Source: Auriscalpium vulgare
Lineage: Eukaryota; Basidiomycota; Agaricomycetes; Russulales; Auriscalpiaceae
Assembly: GCA_019915015.1 (NCBI GenBank)
Contig: JAHBBC010000004.1
Location: 2,274,948-2,338,947, forward strand
Length of the DNA: 64,000 nucleotides
Direction: 5' to 3'
Shown here: positions 1 to 11,519 of the stretch, one piece after another
Layout: the number at the start of each line of letters is the position of its first letter
How positions within the stretch are numbered: position 1 is the first letter of the stretch
Notes under the pieces: model-generated
Databases searched by the model: none
What the model was told of the DNA's origin: nothing
The model's input: only the letters and a program-made list of their open reading frames with translations
Program-made: the position numbers and the translations under genes

Positions 1-1596
1 TCCCGTGTCATGGGAAGGCAAAGGAGGAGGGTAAGGACCGTCAGATAATTGGACTTCATCGAGTTCATCCTCTCCCGAGAACGCATCGCTCAGCCAATCG
101 TGATATGCTAACTGCAAAGCAGTCTTCCGATCGCCAGGATTTAGCCGCAAGCAATCTCCGATGAACTGGGAAGCGGCGTCGATCTGCCTCGCAGTGAGCT
201 CGGAGTGGGTATTTTGTTCCAAAAGTGATTTGATGGTCTGGGACGGGTAAGGGTTTGCCTTCGCCTTGATCAAGTTACCTATGGAGGACGTCAAGCAGGC
301 ATTGAGCTCAGAAGGCAGCCAGGGCAAGACACTCACCGTCGCCCTCGAAGTACTGATCTTTGACCGGAGATTGTTCGACAAGCGTCCTTGTCCAGCGTCT
401 CGCCCGTCAGTGCGTACTGCATGAGCAGCATGCTTTCGTCCGGTGGAAGGTCCACAGCAGCCGGCGGTTGGAAGAGAACCTTGCCGGTGAGCAGTTCATA
501 CGTCTACGCACGGCGTAAATAAGGCGGATCTCAAAAAGAGGTAAGCACACGCACCAGGCAACCGACAGCCCAGATGTCGATCGGCTTTCCGCACTCGGCG
601 CGAATCAGGTTCTCCGGCGCACGGAGCGCAAAGGAGCCAATGTCCCCGCTCGGCTTCGGCTCATCCACCCATACCGCTGCGTGCAAGCATAAGTCGATCT
701 ATCTGAAGGGAAGGACATGACAGAACATCGTACCATATCCAAGGTTACTCAGGTTGACGGTCAAAAGCTTGAAATCCACAGGAGAATCATTCCATGGCCA
801 CGCGAGAGTGCCCGGGAACGCCGCATCGCTCTGGAAGTCAAATGTTTCACCGCCCATACGCTCCGTAGCGAGAGTCTCTTCGATTTCCTCGTCGTTTAAA
901 GCCTCGAACTTGAGGTTGACCGCATTAACGTCTACCCGCCGAGTTAGCCCAGAAAGCGAATAACGGAGACTTGCCACACACCTCCGTGAATGATGTCAAT
1001 GCCATGCAGAAATTCCAGAGCGTCGATCACATTGAAGATGACAGCTTTGACGTAGTAGGCGGGTAGCCGTCCAGACGGGGACATCGCACGCAGGGCGTCA
1101 GCGTTTGAGCACAACGGCTGGGAAAGGAAGCAATAGTGAACCCCATGTGCGTCACGCTGAGCGAAATGGTCCTGGAGACGGGGAAGACTCGGTTCATAGC
1201 TCTCTTGTACGCGCCTTTCCACAGCGTTGGAGACGTCGATTTCGCGGATGGCTCGGGAGAATGTGAAGGAAGAATCGATGGAAATGATGTTCGCGGACAA
1301 GTACTTCATCGAATGATCGCGCCTAAATCGAGTTCAGTAAAAGGTCCCTTCACGAAAAGTGTCAAAACATGCATTGGCGGCTTAGTGTCCTCTACGAGAA
1401 AAGCGCTGAAGAAACGTCTTCTCCCCAGCTTGCGTACGATCTTGTAGCGTCCGTCCTTGAGCAACGCACCCGGCTTCGTGATGAGTCCGTCAACCTGATG
1501 CACATTCTGTAGCAAATTTTCTGCCCTGAGAGCCAGGCTCGCTGAAAGGGGAGTCGCTGTGAGGAATTTGCGAATGAAAGCCTGAGCGTAAGACAT
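1..1596 (-). pseudogene. SRPK-like kinase copy A, frameshifted, C-terminus cut by window edge
   Basis: The start at 1596 (MSYAQAF) matches the start of copy B at 2239. Exons read in order: N-lobe with a GRYKIVRKLG strand, a lysine in SMKYLSANI, a catalytic loop restored by splicing as HGDVNAVN, then SNLGY where active kinases have DFG/DLG, then an APEN motif and DIWAVGC. At 386-387 there is one extra C compared with copies B and C (cgtccttg against cgtcttg). The extra base shifts the frame after ETLDK, and the shifted frame meets a stop at the next intron junction. The last exon runs off the left edge. It is probably a pseudogene, unless the extra base is an assembly error. SRPK ancestry is inferred from the GRY..KLG start and HGD loop. 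It sits head-to-head with copy B. Confidence 0.7.
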
Positions 1597-2238
1597 GGTC
1601 TCTGTGAAGCAGCTTACTGTAAAATGGCGGGTGCCGGCCCGCGACTCACGGGGTTTCGCGATCCGCCAGCGCTGCCCCAGATGCAGGGGCACACCGTGCG
1701 GCGCTGAATTTCACCGGTCAAGGCCTGAGGTGTCCATGCTCATTACGCGGGAGAAAGAAACGCAGAAAAAAAGCAACGCACCTTCGAGACCCAGCCGACG
1801 AACCTATCACAGTATCAGGCAACGTTTCAACTCAATTTCAACTTCAATCAAACCCCGACGAATCAGCTCTGCACAAGCATTGAAGCAAGACTGCCAGGTG
1901 CTATCGACTACAGATGGTATGTAGTCTAAATAATAATGTAGAGAGGGAGCACCGTACTGACTCCTACTAGTAGTACATAGGTGATCCCTGCGCCCGACGC
2001 GCGCTACGTGCAGGACCACCGTGACACGTCTCCGGCCTCGACCGCACGTGGGTGGCAGGGCTTTACCCTCGCCGCAACGGGCTTCGCGCTCCCGCCGCTT
2101 CAGGGAGCGACTTTCGACAAGCACCACGTATCGGCGCACACACTGCACAGCGGAGCCGTGACTCGGCCTTGCCCGGAGTTGGCCCGGGCCGGCGCCCGTC
2201 TCTTGACAGAGCCCCTCAGAATCAGTCGTCCGTCCACC
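1597..2238. other. Intergenic region between divergent kinase copies A and B
   Basis: This 642 bp gap separates the starts of two head-to-head kinase paralogues and presumably holds both promoters. The reading frames across it look like shadows, with no recognisable domain or splice pattern. I could not place a promoter motif with confidence. Confidence 0.5.
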
Positions 2239-3853
2239 ATGGCTTACGCAGTCGCTCGTAAATTCCTCACGACGACTGCCCGTCAAGCGAAGCAGGTCCT
2301 CACGGCAGATAATCTGCTGCAGGGTGCTCATGTGGTTGACGGATTCATCACGAAGCCGGGTGCGTTGCTCAAGGACGGACGCTACAAGATCGTCCGCAAG
2401 CTGGGGAGAGAACGTTTCTTCAACGCGTTCCTCGTAGAAGACACTAAACCGCCAAAGTATGTCTTGACCCCTCCGTTTGAGGGACCTCTACTGAACTCGG
2501 TTCAGGTGCGATTACTATACCCGGGCCGAGAAGTACTTCTCCGCAAACATCATTTCCATCGACTCTTCTTTTCAATTTTCCAGAGCCATCCGCGAAATCG
2601 ACATCTCCAACGCTTTGACAAACCCCGCGAAAGCGAACTATAACCCATATCTTTCCCCTCTCCACGACCATTTTGCTCAGCGTGACGCGCATGGGGTCCA
2701 CTATTGCTTCCTCTCCGAGCCGTTGGGCTTAAACGCTGACGCCTACCGCGCGACTTCCCCGTCTGGACGGCTCCCCGTCCACGATGTCATACCTATCATC
2801 GTTCCTGTGGCCGAGGCCCTGATCTCCCTTCACGGCCTTGATATCATTCACGGAGGTGTGTGGCAAGTATCCGTGATCCGCTTTCTGGGCTAACTCTAAA
2901 GCATCGGTCTGTAGATATCAGTGCGGTCAACGTGAATTTCTCGGATATGGGTGACGAGGAAATTGAAAAGACTGTCGCTATGGAGCCTCCGAACGGCAAT
3001 GAAACATTTGACTTCCAGAGTGATGTAGCGTTCCCGGGCACTCCACCGCGGCCATGGGACGGTTCTCCTCTGGATGAGGAGCGTGTGTCCATCGTCCTGA
3101 GTAATTTGGGATATGGTACGATGTTCTGTCATGTCATTCCCTTCGGATAGGTTGACTTATACTTGCACGCAGCGCTGCGGGCGAATGAGCCGAAGCCTAG
3201 CGGGGATATTGGCTCCTTTGCGCTCCGTGCGCCGGAGAACCTGATTCGCGCCGAGTGCGGAAAGCCGATCGACATCTGGGCTATCGGTTGCATGGTGCGT
3301 GTACTTACCTCTTTTTGAGATCCGCCTTATTTACGCCGTGCGTAGACGTATGGACTGCTCACCGGCAAGGACCTCTTCCAACCTCCGACTGCTATGGACC
3401 TCCCGCCGGACGAAAGCATGTTGCTCATGCAGTACGCACTGACGGGCGAAACGCTGGACAAGACGCTTGTCGAACAATCTCGGGTCAAAGATCGGTACTC
3501 CGATGGCGACGGTGAGTTTATTGCCCTTGCCGCCTTCCGAGCACGATGTCTGATTGACGTCCTGCAAAGGTAACTTGATCAAGGTGAAAGAAAACCCTTA
3601 CCCTTCCCAGACGATCAAATCACTTTTGGAACAAAATACTCACTCGGAGCTCACTGCGAGGGAGATCGACGCCGCTTCCCAGTTCATCGGGGATTGCTTG
3701 CGGCTGAATCCTGGCGATCGGAAGACTGCTTTGCAGGTAGCAATGCATGACTGGCTGCTCACGGGATGGTCGGATGAACCCGATGAAGTCCAAATATCTG
3801 ACGACCCTCCTCCTCCTCCTAAGCCTTCATATGTCACGATTGATTGGCCCTGA
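2239..3853 (+). CDS. SRPK-like protein kinase copy B (probable pseudokinase)
   Basis: Six exons, join(2239..2456, 2506..2855, 2915..3115, 3173..3294, 3346..3511, 3570..3853), give 446 in-frame codons. The protein keeps a kinase layout: glycine-loop strand GRYKIVRKLG near residue 45, Lys82 at the VAIK position, HGDISAVN with Asp190 and Asn195, and APEN and DIWAIGC further on. Three features argue against normal catalysis. The DFG/DLG aspartate is Asn253 (SNLGY). The loop lysine expected after HxD is absent. The glycine loop reads LGRERFF without its second glycine. The closest family I recognise is the fungal SRPK-like group. The C-terminal tail is proline-rich (DDPPPPPKP). Introns are 49-59 nt and all are GT-AG. 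A role as a scaffold or regulator is inference. Copies A, C and D in this window are paralogues. Confidence 0.85.
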
Positions 3854-4194
3854 GAGCGCAGTCTTGACTAGATCAGCTTTGTGATGCACTCGTTGTCCAT
3901 GTTATGTTTGCATCCCCGTGTACCATTAGTTGCGTTGAAAAAACACTCTCACTGGTCATGCGTTGTACGCTATACTTAACTTAACGCTCCTAATATTTCT
4001 TTAAGTTTTAAATTTTTCATTATCTGCCGGCGTGTTTGGAGCGAAGGTGACTGTGGCGTAAACGCATGATGAGTGAGAGCATTGTTACCGAACGGCTAAC
4101 GATACAAGAACACAGCACACATATATCCTAAACATACCGCGGGAGGCTGGGGAAACGAGTACATCAAAAAGCTTATCTAGTGAGAACTTCTTTC
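3854..4194. other. Convergent 3' intergenic region between kinase copies B and C
   Basis: These 341 bases separate the stop codons of two tail-to-tail kinase genes and are locally AT-rich around 3960-4020. They probably hold both 3' untranslated regions. I see no further gene. Confidence 0.5.
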
Positions 4195-5781
4195 TCAGGA
4201 CCAAGAAATTGTGTCATACGAAGGAGGAGGTCTGTCAAATAGTTGGACTGCACCGGGTTCATCCGACCCTCCCATGAGCGCATTTTCCAGCCACTCATGA
4301 AATAGTACCTGCAAAGCAGTCTTCCGATCGCCAGGATTCAACCGTAAGCAGTCCTTGATGAACTGGGAGGCGGCGTCGAACTGCCGCGCAGTGAGCTCCG
4401 AGTGAGTGTTTTGTTCCAAGAGAGATTTGATGGTCTGGGACGGGTAAGGGTTTGTCTTCGCCTTGATCAAGTTACCTTTGCAGGACGTCAATCAGACATC
4501 GTGCTCGGAAGGCAGCAAGGGCAAGTAACTCACCATCGCCATCAAAGTACTGATCTTTGACCCGAGATTGTTCGACAAGCGTCTTGTCCAGCGTCTCGCC
4601 CGTCAGTGCGTACTGCATGAGCAGCATGCTTTCGTCCGGTGTGATGTCCATACTAGCAGCCGGCGGTTGGAAGAGAACCTTGCCGGTGAGCAGTTCATAC
4701 GTCTAGGCATCTAGTAAATAAGGCGGTTCTCAGAAATAGAGGGCAAGTGTACACACCATGCAACCGACAGCCCAGATGTCGATCGGCTTTCCGCACTTGG
4801 CGCGGATCAGGTTCTCCGGCGCACGGAGCGCAAAGGAACCGATGTCCCCGCTAGGCTGTGGATCATTCACCCACATCGCTGCGTGCAAGTGTGAGTCGAT
4901 CTATTCGAGGGAGGGACAAACCATCGTACCATAGCCAAGATTACTGACGGTGACGGTCATAAGCTCGGACTCCAAAGGGGAAGCATCCCATGGCCACGCG
5001 ACATCACACTGGAAGCAAAGAGACTTCGTAAGGAGAATCCCTTCAATGTACTCGTCGCCTATGTTATCGAGCACCACGTTGGTCGCATTGATATCTACGC
5101 ACCGACGCGTTATAATAGCCCAGTAAGCGAATAACGGAGACTTGCCATACACCTCCGTGAATGATGTCAAGGCCATGCAGAAATTCCAGTGCTTCAGCCA
5201 CAGAGGCGATGATAGGTTTGACGTTGTGAACGGGGAGTCGTCCAGTCGGGGAAGTCGCACGGTAGGCGTCAGCATTCGAGCCGAGCAGTTGGGTGAGGAA
5301 GCAATAATGAACCCCATGCGCGCCACGCTGAGGGAAATGGTCGATGAGAAGGGGAAGCTGTGGGGGATAGCTAGCTTCCGCGCGCTTTCGCACATCTTTG
5401 AACAGGCGGAGTTGGCGCATGACTTGAGAGAATGCGACTGGGGAATCGACGGAAATGATGTTCGCGGACAAGTACTTCGTGAAACAATCATCGCTATACC
5501 AAAATCAGGGCACGTCTTTTACACAAAAGTGTCAAAACATACATTGGCGGGTGAGTGTCTTCTACGAGAAATGCGCTGGAGGACCGTCCTGTCCCCAGGT
5601 TGCGGAGGATCTTGTAGCGTCCGTCCTTGAGCAACGCGCCCGGCTTCGTACATAGGCGACGCTGGGTCGAAGGGAGTAAGGCGAATGGACCGTTGACGAG
5701 GCAGGAGAGTCGGCACGAGCGGCAGGCGAGAGCACCATGAGGCCATGTACGAAATGTGAGGACTCTGCGAAGAAAAGCCAT
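4195..5781 (-). CDS. SRPK-like protein kinase copy C (probable pseudokinase)
   Basis: The start at 5781 (MAFLRRVLTF) aligns with the starts of the other copies; the stop is at 4195-4197. The exon pattern equals copy B and stays in frame across every junction I checked: GRYKILRNLG, then KYLSANI after the first intron, HGDINATN after the second, SNLGY after the third, APEN and DIWAVGC in the fourth exon. Like its paralogues it has Asn at the DFG aspartate. Its N-terminal 50 residues differ most from the other copies, with a cysteine-rich stretch (ACRSCRLSC), and it has a short deletion in the segment before SNLGY. It lies tail-to-tail with copy B. Function is unknown; a non-catalytic kinase fold is inferred from the missing residues. 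Confidence 0.78.
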
Positions 5782-6076
5782 GGTGGAGATGCGTAAGCAG
5801 GCACATCCGAACATACCGTACCGGTCGGGCATTGAGGAGCTTATTTACGTGCGCCCTACCATGGCTGGCAACTGATATCGACAGCGTAGAGGGAGTATTC
5901 TTACCGCACGACGCGTGCGTCTCCGTGTTCTCGCGCATGGAGTGTCTGGAGTGCAAGGACGCCATGTCGACAACAGCGCAGTCGAAATCCACGGTTATTG
6001 CTATATACTTTGCAGGTATATTAGGGTCCTAAGAACTTCGCTCGCGCAACACAGTGCAGTCATGAGAAAGCAAGAA

Positions 6077-7382
6077 TCATGCGATGGTGTATGAGCCGTA
6101 ACTTTTCTGCGGATCAAACAACTGCCAAAGGGGCGAACCCAATGCGTGTTGTCGACAAAGAGCATGGTATAGAGAAGTTGAGATAGTCAGCATCGGCTCT
6201 TCGTTCGAAGGTGGTCAAGCCACTCACCTCCCATCGCGAGGCGGGAAAGATATGCTTGTTTCGCTGGTACCAGCTGCGCTCCACGACCTTGCCTGCATGC
6301 GACTCGTCCTTCTCCTTCGTTGCGTCGGCCAGGAGACGCACATCGTCGTGGACGTCGAAGTTGAATAATGGACCCGACTTGCCACGCGCTTTATTGATGA
6401 TAAAGTCGTAAAACGTGTGGTGCTGGAGTGGTTATCAGGTGCGACTCGAGAAGGAGGCAGCTATTCGTGCGCACCTGCGGGATGATGAGGTCCTCCTGGG
6501 TAAAATTCAGACGCACGTTAGCTTTGCATGCCCATCCGATAAGTGTACTGACCTTAATGTACATGAGGTTGTCCACACTGACACCTCTGAGCTCTGGAAA
6601 TTGCTGTCTGCACTTCTCCAAGAACGTCCTGACATCGTCGCCCTTCTTGCACTGTGATCGCGCATGACGTTAATACCAGAGCTGCACGGGGCACACAAAA
6701 TACACTCACCACTACGCTCTTTCGATGGCCGCTGCCATCCCAATAGGAGTACGTGATCTCGATCTCCTCAAGCTTCATCTCATCCTGCCGCCTCAGCCAT
6801 TCCTGGCGCAGCTCCTCGCGCTCCCGACGCTCCGCCTCTTCGCGGTCGCGGTCTGGCAGAAAAGAGGTGTCCACAGCAGGATTCTTCTTGAGCTTCGCAC
6901 GCTTCGACGGGTTCTCGTCGGGAATCTCGACGCCGGGAGTCGACGTGCCCGACGCGTCGCCGCCATCGGCGTCGTCGTCGAGGGCAAATGAAAGTGTGGC
7001 CTTGGCGGCTTTCTTGCGCTTCTTCACCTTCTTGTCCTCTCTAAAAAGATCCTCCGCTGAGAATAAGCCACCCGCATGCGATGATTCGGGTATGCTGCGT
7101 GACTTACTTGAGCTCGTCAGTGCGTGCGGCCTCGCGGGCCTTTGCTTCCTCAAGCTCCTTGCGCCTCTGCTGGAACTCTTCCAACTTTACCAGTCCGACC
7201 GTGCTCTTCTTCAGAGACTCTTCCATGGAGTCATTCTGCCCGACGAAGCGGTTAGTCGAAGGCCGCGCCTTCTCGGTCTCCTGGATGAGCTGCTGCTTCT
7301 GACGTTCGAAGTCCTCACGGGCCTGGTTGCGCTGCTTGACGAGCGCATCCTCGCGCCTGCCCTCTGCCTTGTTGGTAGACAT
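6077..7382 (-). CDS. XAP5/FAM50 family nuclear protein
   Basis: XAP5/FAM50 proteins are conserved nuclear factors linked to pre-mRNA splicing. The start at 7382 gives [14 protein letters not shown] and a charged coiled coil containing SSTVGL-like text ([13 protein letters not shown]). Intron 1 runs from 7107 to 7041 and uses the acceptor tctttttag, the only one that keeps the frame. Exon 2 carries [21 protein letters not shown] and [10 protein letters not shown], the family signatures. Later exons give [35 protein letters not shown] (quoted here in part), [18 protein letters not shown] and [11 protein letters not shown] last small exon encodes [14 protein letters not shown] and the stop at 6077-6079. 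The order and spacing match human FAM50A closely. It shares a 105 bp divergent gap with mitochondrial uS13. Confidence 0.93.
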
Positions 7383-7487
7383 ACTGAGCGACGGAGGAGA
7401 GGTGAGGAGAACGAATGGGTTGGTTCGAGGTTGAGAGCGCGCTTGCAGCCTTGTCTGAGTTTCAACCCCGCCTTTCCTCCGCTCGCC
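7383..7487. promoter_or_regulatory. Putative bidirectional promoter, XAP5 / mitochondrial uS13
   Basis: Only 105 bases separate the two divergent start codons, so both 5' untranslated regions and core promoters must overlap here or extend into the neighbouring gene. No TATA box is evident. The assignment rests on gene geometry alone. Confidence 0.45.
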
Positions 7488-8054
7488 ATGGTGCATATCC
7501 TCGGTGTGCAGCTGCCGGACGCCCAGCTCGTCCGCGTGAGTCCCAGCGCACGCTCTATGCCAATGGCGCTGATTTTTTGCTAGCATGCCCTCACCCATTT
7601 CTATGGCATAGGGCCCTACGTGGCGCACCGCTTGTGCGCGCGCCTGCAGATACACGACGCCTGCAAGGTCAGGCAGCTCAGCGCCGGCCAGACCACATCC
7701 CTCGCCGCCTTCCTGTCGTCCCCATCGACCTCTCCAGCACTGCCCCGCAATCCGCTGGCGTCCCTGCGCTTCAAGCCACAGCCGCCGTCGGCAACGGTCC
7801 CACAGCTCATCGCCCCCGCTCAGTCCTCGACAGCGGCATCCACCAATGCCAACTCCAGAGGAGGCGACCCGCTTAGGCGGTTGAAGATAGAGACGGACTT
7901 GAAGAGGGAGATGCGCGAGAACATTGCGCACCAGCGCATGATTGGCAGCTATGTCGGGAAGAGGCACGCGATGGGTCTGCCTGTGCGGGGACAAAACACA
8001 CAGACGAATGCGAAGACGGCAAGGAAGTTGAATAGGGTGCAACGGTTTAATTGA
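7488..8054 (+). CDS. Mitochondrial small-subunit ribosomal protein uS13m
   Basis: Two exons, join(7488..7535, 7584..8054), with a 48 nt intron. Exon 1 reads MVHILGVQLPDAQLVR. Exon 2 begins HALTHFYGIGPYVAHRLCARL, the helix-hairpin region of uS13. The C-terminus has the hallmark GKRHAMGLPVRGQNTQTNA segment, which contacts rRNA in bacterial S13. Compared with bacterial S13 there is a Pro/Ser/Ala-rich insert of about 40 residues in the middle, as is common for mitochondrial versions. The fungal counterpart is Sws2 in yeast. The upstream gene XAP5 is divergent. Confidence 0.93.
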
Positions 8055-8263
8055 TAGAGACATTGCGGCCTACACGTCCAGAACACCCTCATGTCATACC
8101 CGTCCACGTAGTCTGAGGTAATCTACAAGCTCTTCGATCCTCGACGGGTACCATGTACTTAAGGCGCGGGAGTGACGCGCCTGGTTACGCATCTCGTCCA
8201 GTGTCGTCCCCATCCAGGGTCAAACAAGTCCGACCAGGCGGAAGCTAGCTTGCTGGTCCAGGC

Positions 8264-9592
8264 TTAGCTTGCGGGTGGGTCCTCTTCCTCATCGGCGTCG
8301 TCGTCCTCTTCATCCTCTATGACCTCATTCGCTTCCAACTCGTCCACGGTTTTGATCTGTATCCTCGGTCCCCAAAGGGCCGAGTATACGATCGTGCTCA
8401 GGAGTGCAAGGCCTATCCAGCGCCACCGCATCTTGTCAAATTCCTTTTCTTCGGCGGTCTTTTCCGTTCGCGAAGTGATGCTAGCCCATAGGACGCTAGG
8501 ATAGGGGAGGAGGTCGCGGGCGGAGATGGATGGCGGAGGTACGGCTGCAGGTGGATGTGCGGCTGCCAGAACGCGATGCGCGTGCGCTATGAGGGTGGTG
8601 TATGATGATGATACAAGGGAAGAGAGGAGTGGGTCAGGGAAGGATGGCGTGGTCAAGAGAAGTATGTGCGCTGCCAAGACTGCGTCGAGCGTGGTTGGCC
8701 GGTCGTAGAAGAAGTATCGGTTGTCGCCCAGAAGACGGGTATAGAGGTCGAATGCATCCCGCGCCTTCTCCAGAACCTGTACGCGGCGCTGAGCTGAGTC
8801 TACCGAGAAATAGGTAGGGCACGTACGCGCTCGCGTTCGAACGCGCTTTTGAAAAGCTTTTTGGGGTCTTTCTCTGTCGGCTTCTCCTTCGATCCAAACG
8901 CACGACGTTCTGCCTCTTTGTCCTCAATCTCTTCGCCTGGTAGATTCCACAGCCCGTTCGCCTCCAGGCGGGCATGGTAGAGCTTGCGGATCCGTTGAGG
9001 TACGTAATAACGCAGGGGGGCGGAATAGAACGACGCGAACGCAGGCTGCGTCACACCTGCGTAGTTCGCCGGAAGGGAGTAAAACGCGTGGGCCTGATGC
9101 GCAAGGGTTGGATTCGTGCGCGATGCTAGGACCAAAACACCACGCACCAAGAGATCACCAAGCGTCGACTCGACGTGGGCGCACCATGCCGTCCGCCGCG
9201 CGCGTTCTACTGAGCTGAGCATCACATCCAGGTCCGCAGAGAAAAGTTGTTCTGCGTCGTGCGCATGCGGAAGGGATGCAGGCGCCAACGCAGCGACGTA
9301 CTTGAAGATGGACGCTGCAGGTGCGACGATGTGATGCCCATGCGTCAAGTAAGGAAGCTGCCCTGTGGTTCCGGGAGAGATTATGGGATTCAGACGCGTT
9401 GAACGCAGGCACTGGTACTGACCCACCGGTGGGGGACAGGTCGGGATTTGTGCATTCGCGGATGACGAAACGGCCGGGGACCGCAAACTGAAGGTAGAAA
9501 ACCGCAGCGAGGCTGGACGGCTCTATTGACGACAGCCCCCACTGCGAAGGCCAGACGTGAAGCGTTAGAGCTAGTGGGGAGGTTGTCGACAT
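8264..9592 (-). CDS. Sam37/metaxin-like mitochondrial outer-membrane sorting protein
   Basis: Sam37/metaxin is part of the SAM complex that inserts beta-barrel proteins into the mitochondrial outer membrane. The start at 9592 gives MSTTSPLALTLHVWPSQWG, the typical N-terminal thioredoxin-like opening, then ECTNPDLSPTG spliced to GQLPYLTHG. The middle has an alpha-helical GST-C-like region. A second intron falls after FERERVR and joins to VLEKARDAFDLYTRLLG. Near the C-terminus, RWIGLALLSTIVYSALWG is a single transmembrane segment, followed by an acidic tail (DEEDDDADEEED) facing the cytosol. I preferred the ATG at 9592 over one at 9622 because it sits directly before the conserved strand. It is divergent from TAF7 with a 122 bp gap. 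Confidence 0.82.
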
Positions 9593-9714
9593 GGTTGCTG
9601 TCGACGTCGGAAATAACTTCATAAATTGCAAAGAATATTCGAGTCACGTGTCCTGCTGTAGACTCGGACGTTAGTCTCCGCCGCTCAAGTACTAGCTTCC
9701 ACTAGCAACTGCCA

Positions 9715-11422
9715 ATGGATCTCGACGACGACTTGATTGTCGTCGACGACGTCGATGTCGACCCCTCGCCCTCATATGTCCCCAAGTCCCACTCTGCGGC
9801 AGCGTCGACGCCCTCCGTTCCTGCAAGCACGCGTCCCCAGCGCGCAGCGGCCCGCCGCCGTCCCAGCACACCCGCTCTCTCAGACTTCGGAGAGCCGAGC
9901 ACTGTCCGCCAGACGCGCTCCTCCAATGCGAAGCCACGCGCCGCCCCGAAGCTCAAGCTCAAGCTCAGCGAAAAGGCCGCGTCGCAGGCGCCGGGCGTCA
10001 GCTTCCTGGGGCCGTATGATCGCGAACTCGACTCGGACGACGAGGACCTGTCGTTCGAGGAGCAGTTCATTTTGCGCATGCCGCCGGGGGAGGACTGCGA
10101 GCGTTTGAGAAAGATGATCGCCTCTAGGGAAATTGGCCCTGATGTCTGGTTCAAGTTCAAAGGTGCGCACCGTTACTCTCCGGCGATGCCTTAGGGGACG
10201 CTCAAATAACAACAGACTCGCGTAGAGCAATCTTTCACATTGGGAACAACTCTTATTCGGCGAAGCTAGTCGACCTGCCATGCATTGTCGAATCGCAGAA
10301 GACCATGGACAACAAGCAAATGTTCAAAGTGGCCGACATATGTCAGGTCGGCTTATTGCTCCCCAGCAGCGCCCTTTAATCTCACATCGTTTACAGATGC
10401 TCTTGGTTGAGAAGCGTGTCCCCAACGAGGAGGCAGTGGGCAGCCACAAGAGCTTTAACATCGACGACTTCATCTGGCAGCACGGTATAACACCTCCTTT
10501 GCACTGGGTTCGGAAGCGTCGCTTCCGCAAGCGCGTGAACAAGCGTACCATTGAAAGCGTGGAGGAAGAGGTGGAGCGATTGCTCGAGCAAGACGCCCTC
10601 GCTGACGAGGTGAAATACGGTGCGCTCCTGCCGTTAACTTGTTAACCTTCCTCCTTCTGACATACAACGCAAGAGGTCCTGGATAATGTGAATCCTGACC
10701 TCTCAGACTCTGAATTTATCGAACGCGATGAGCCCGCGCAAACGCCAGGTGAAACGGGAGACATGGCGACTCCTGCCGGCGGCGGCGCGGACGACGACGA
10801 CGGGAGTGACGACGGAGACGAACCCGACGTCGAAGGCGACATTGATGAGGACCTTGCCGCTGAGCTCGACCAGGCGCTTGGGGACTCCGATGACGAAGAG
10901 GACGATGATGAGGACGAGGACGAGAGCGAGGAGGATGACGAAGACGATGAAGACGACGACGACGACGCTGTGCAGGCGCGGCAGCTGCTGAACGAGGAGA
11001 TTGGGGATCTCGAGGAGGCCGTGGCGCGCAAGGAGAACGAGGTCGCGAGCGCGGGGAATCCGCTAATCAAGAAGCGCTTCGAGGACGCGCTGCGCAAGCT
11101 GCGGCAGGACCTCGACATGAAGCTCGCGCAGAAGGACGAGATGCGCGAGCTCGCGCGCCGCCGCAAGGAAGGCCGTGCGGAGACGGAGGGCGAGGGCGCG
11201 GAGGACCGCGATGGCGATGACGAAGGCGAGCGTGACGAGCATGCCGGCGAGGCAGACGAGGGCGAGGGCGGCGCGGTGCCACTGGTTCTCGATGGCATGC
11301 AGATGAAGGTCGACGAGCTGCAGCGGCAGATGGTTGCAGTCCCGCCTGGCACTGAGGCGGATGATGAGGAAGGCGACTTGTTCGGGCCAGACGACGGAGC
11401 CGTCGGGATGGACCTCAGTTGA
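9715..11422 (+). CDS. TAF7: TFIID subunit TAF7
   Basis: TAF7 binds TAF1 in the general transcription factor TFIID. The N-terminal 100 residues are disordered and Ser/Pro/Arg-rich. The TAF7 domain follows: EEQFILRMPPGEDCERLRK, then after an intron RRAIFHIGNNSYSAKLVDLP, CIVESQKTMDNKQMFKVADI, then WQHGITPPLHWVRKRRFRK. Four exons are joined by introns of about 55 nt, and junction phases agree (for example KFK/D and KY/E). The C-terminal half carries a long Asp/Glu run at 10850-10970, then a charged coiled coil, and ends in GAVGMDLS. The protein is longer than human TAF7 because of the N-terminal extension and the acidic run. Confidence 0.95.
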
Positions 11423-11519
11423 ATGCAACTTGCTATGTATCACAAGTGCTTTCGAGTCATCTTACATCTCGTGTGTATTGAACAGAATACTACACAATGT
11501 ACGCACAACAAGCACGGCC

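Noticed and set aside
1807..2331. 174-codon minus-strand frame between kinases A and B
   Set aside because: It overlaps exon 1 of copy B on the opposite strand and shows no conserved motif.
10642..11352. 236-codon minus-strand poly-serine frame
   Set aside because: Antisense of the Asp/Glu-rich tail of TAF7.
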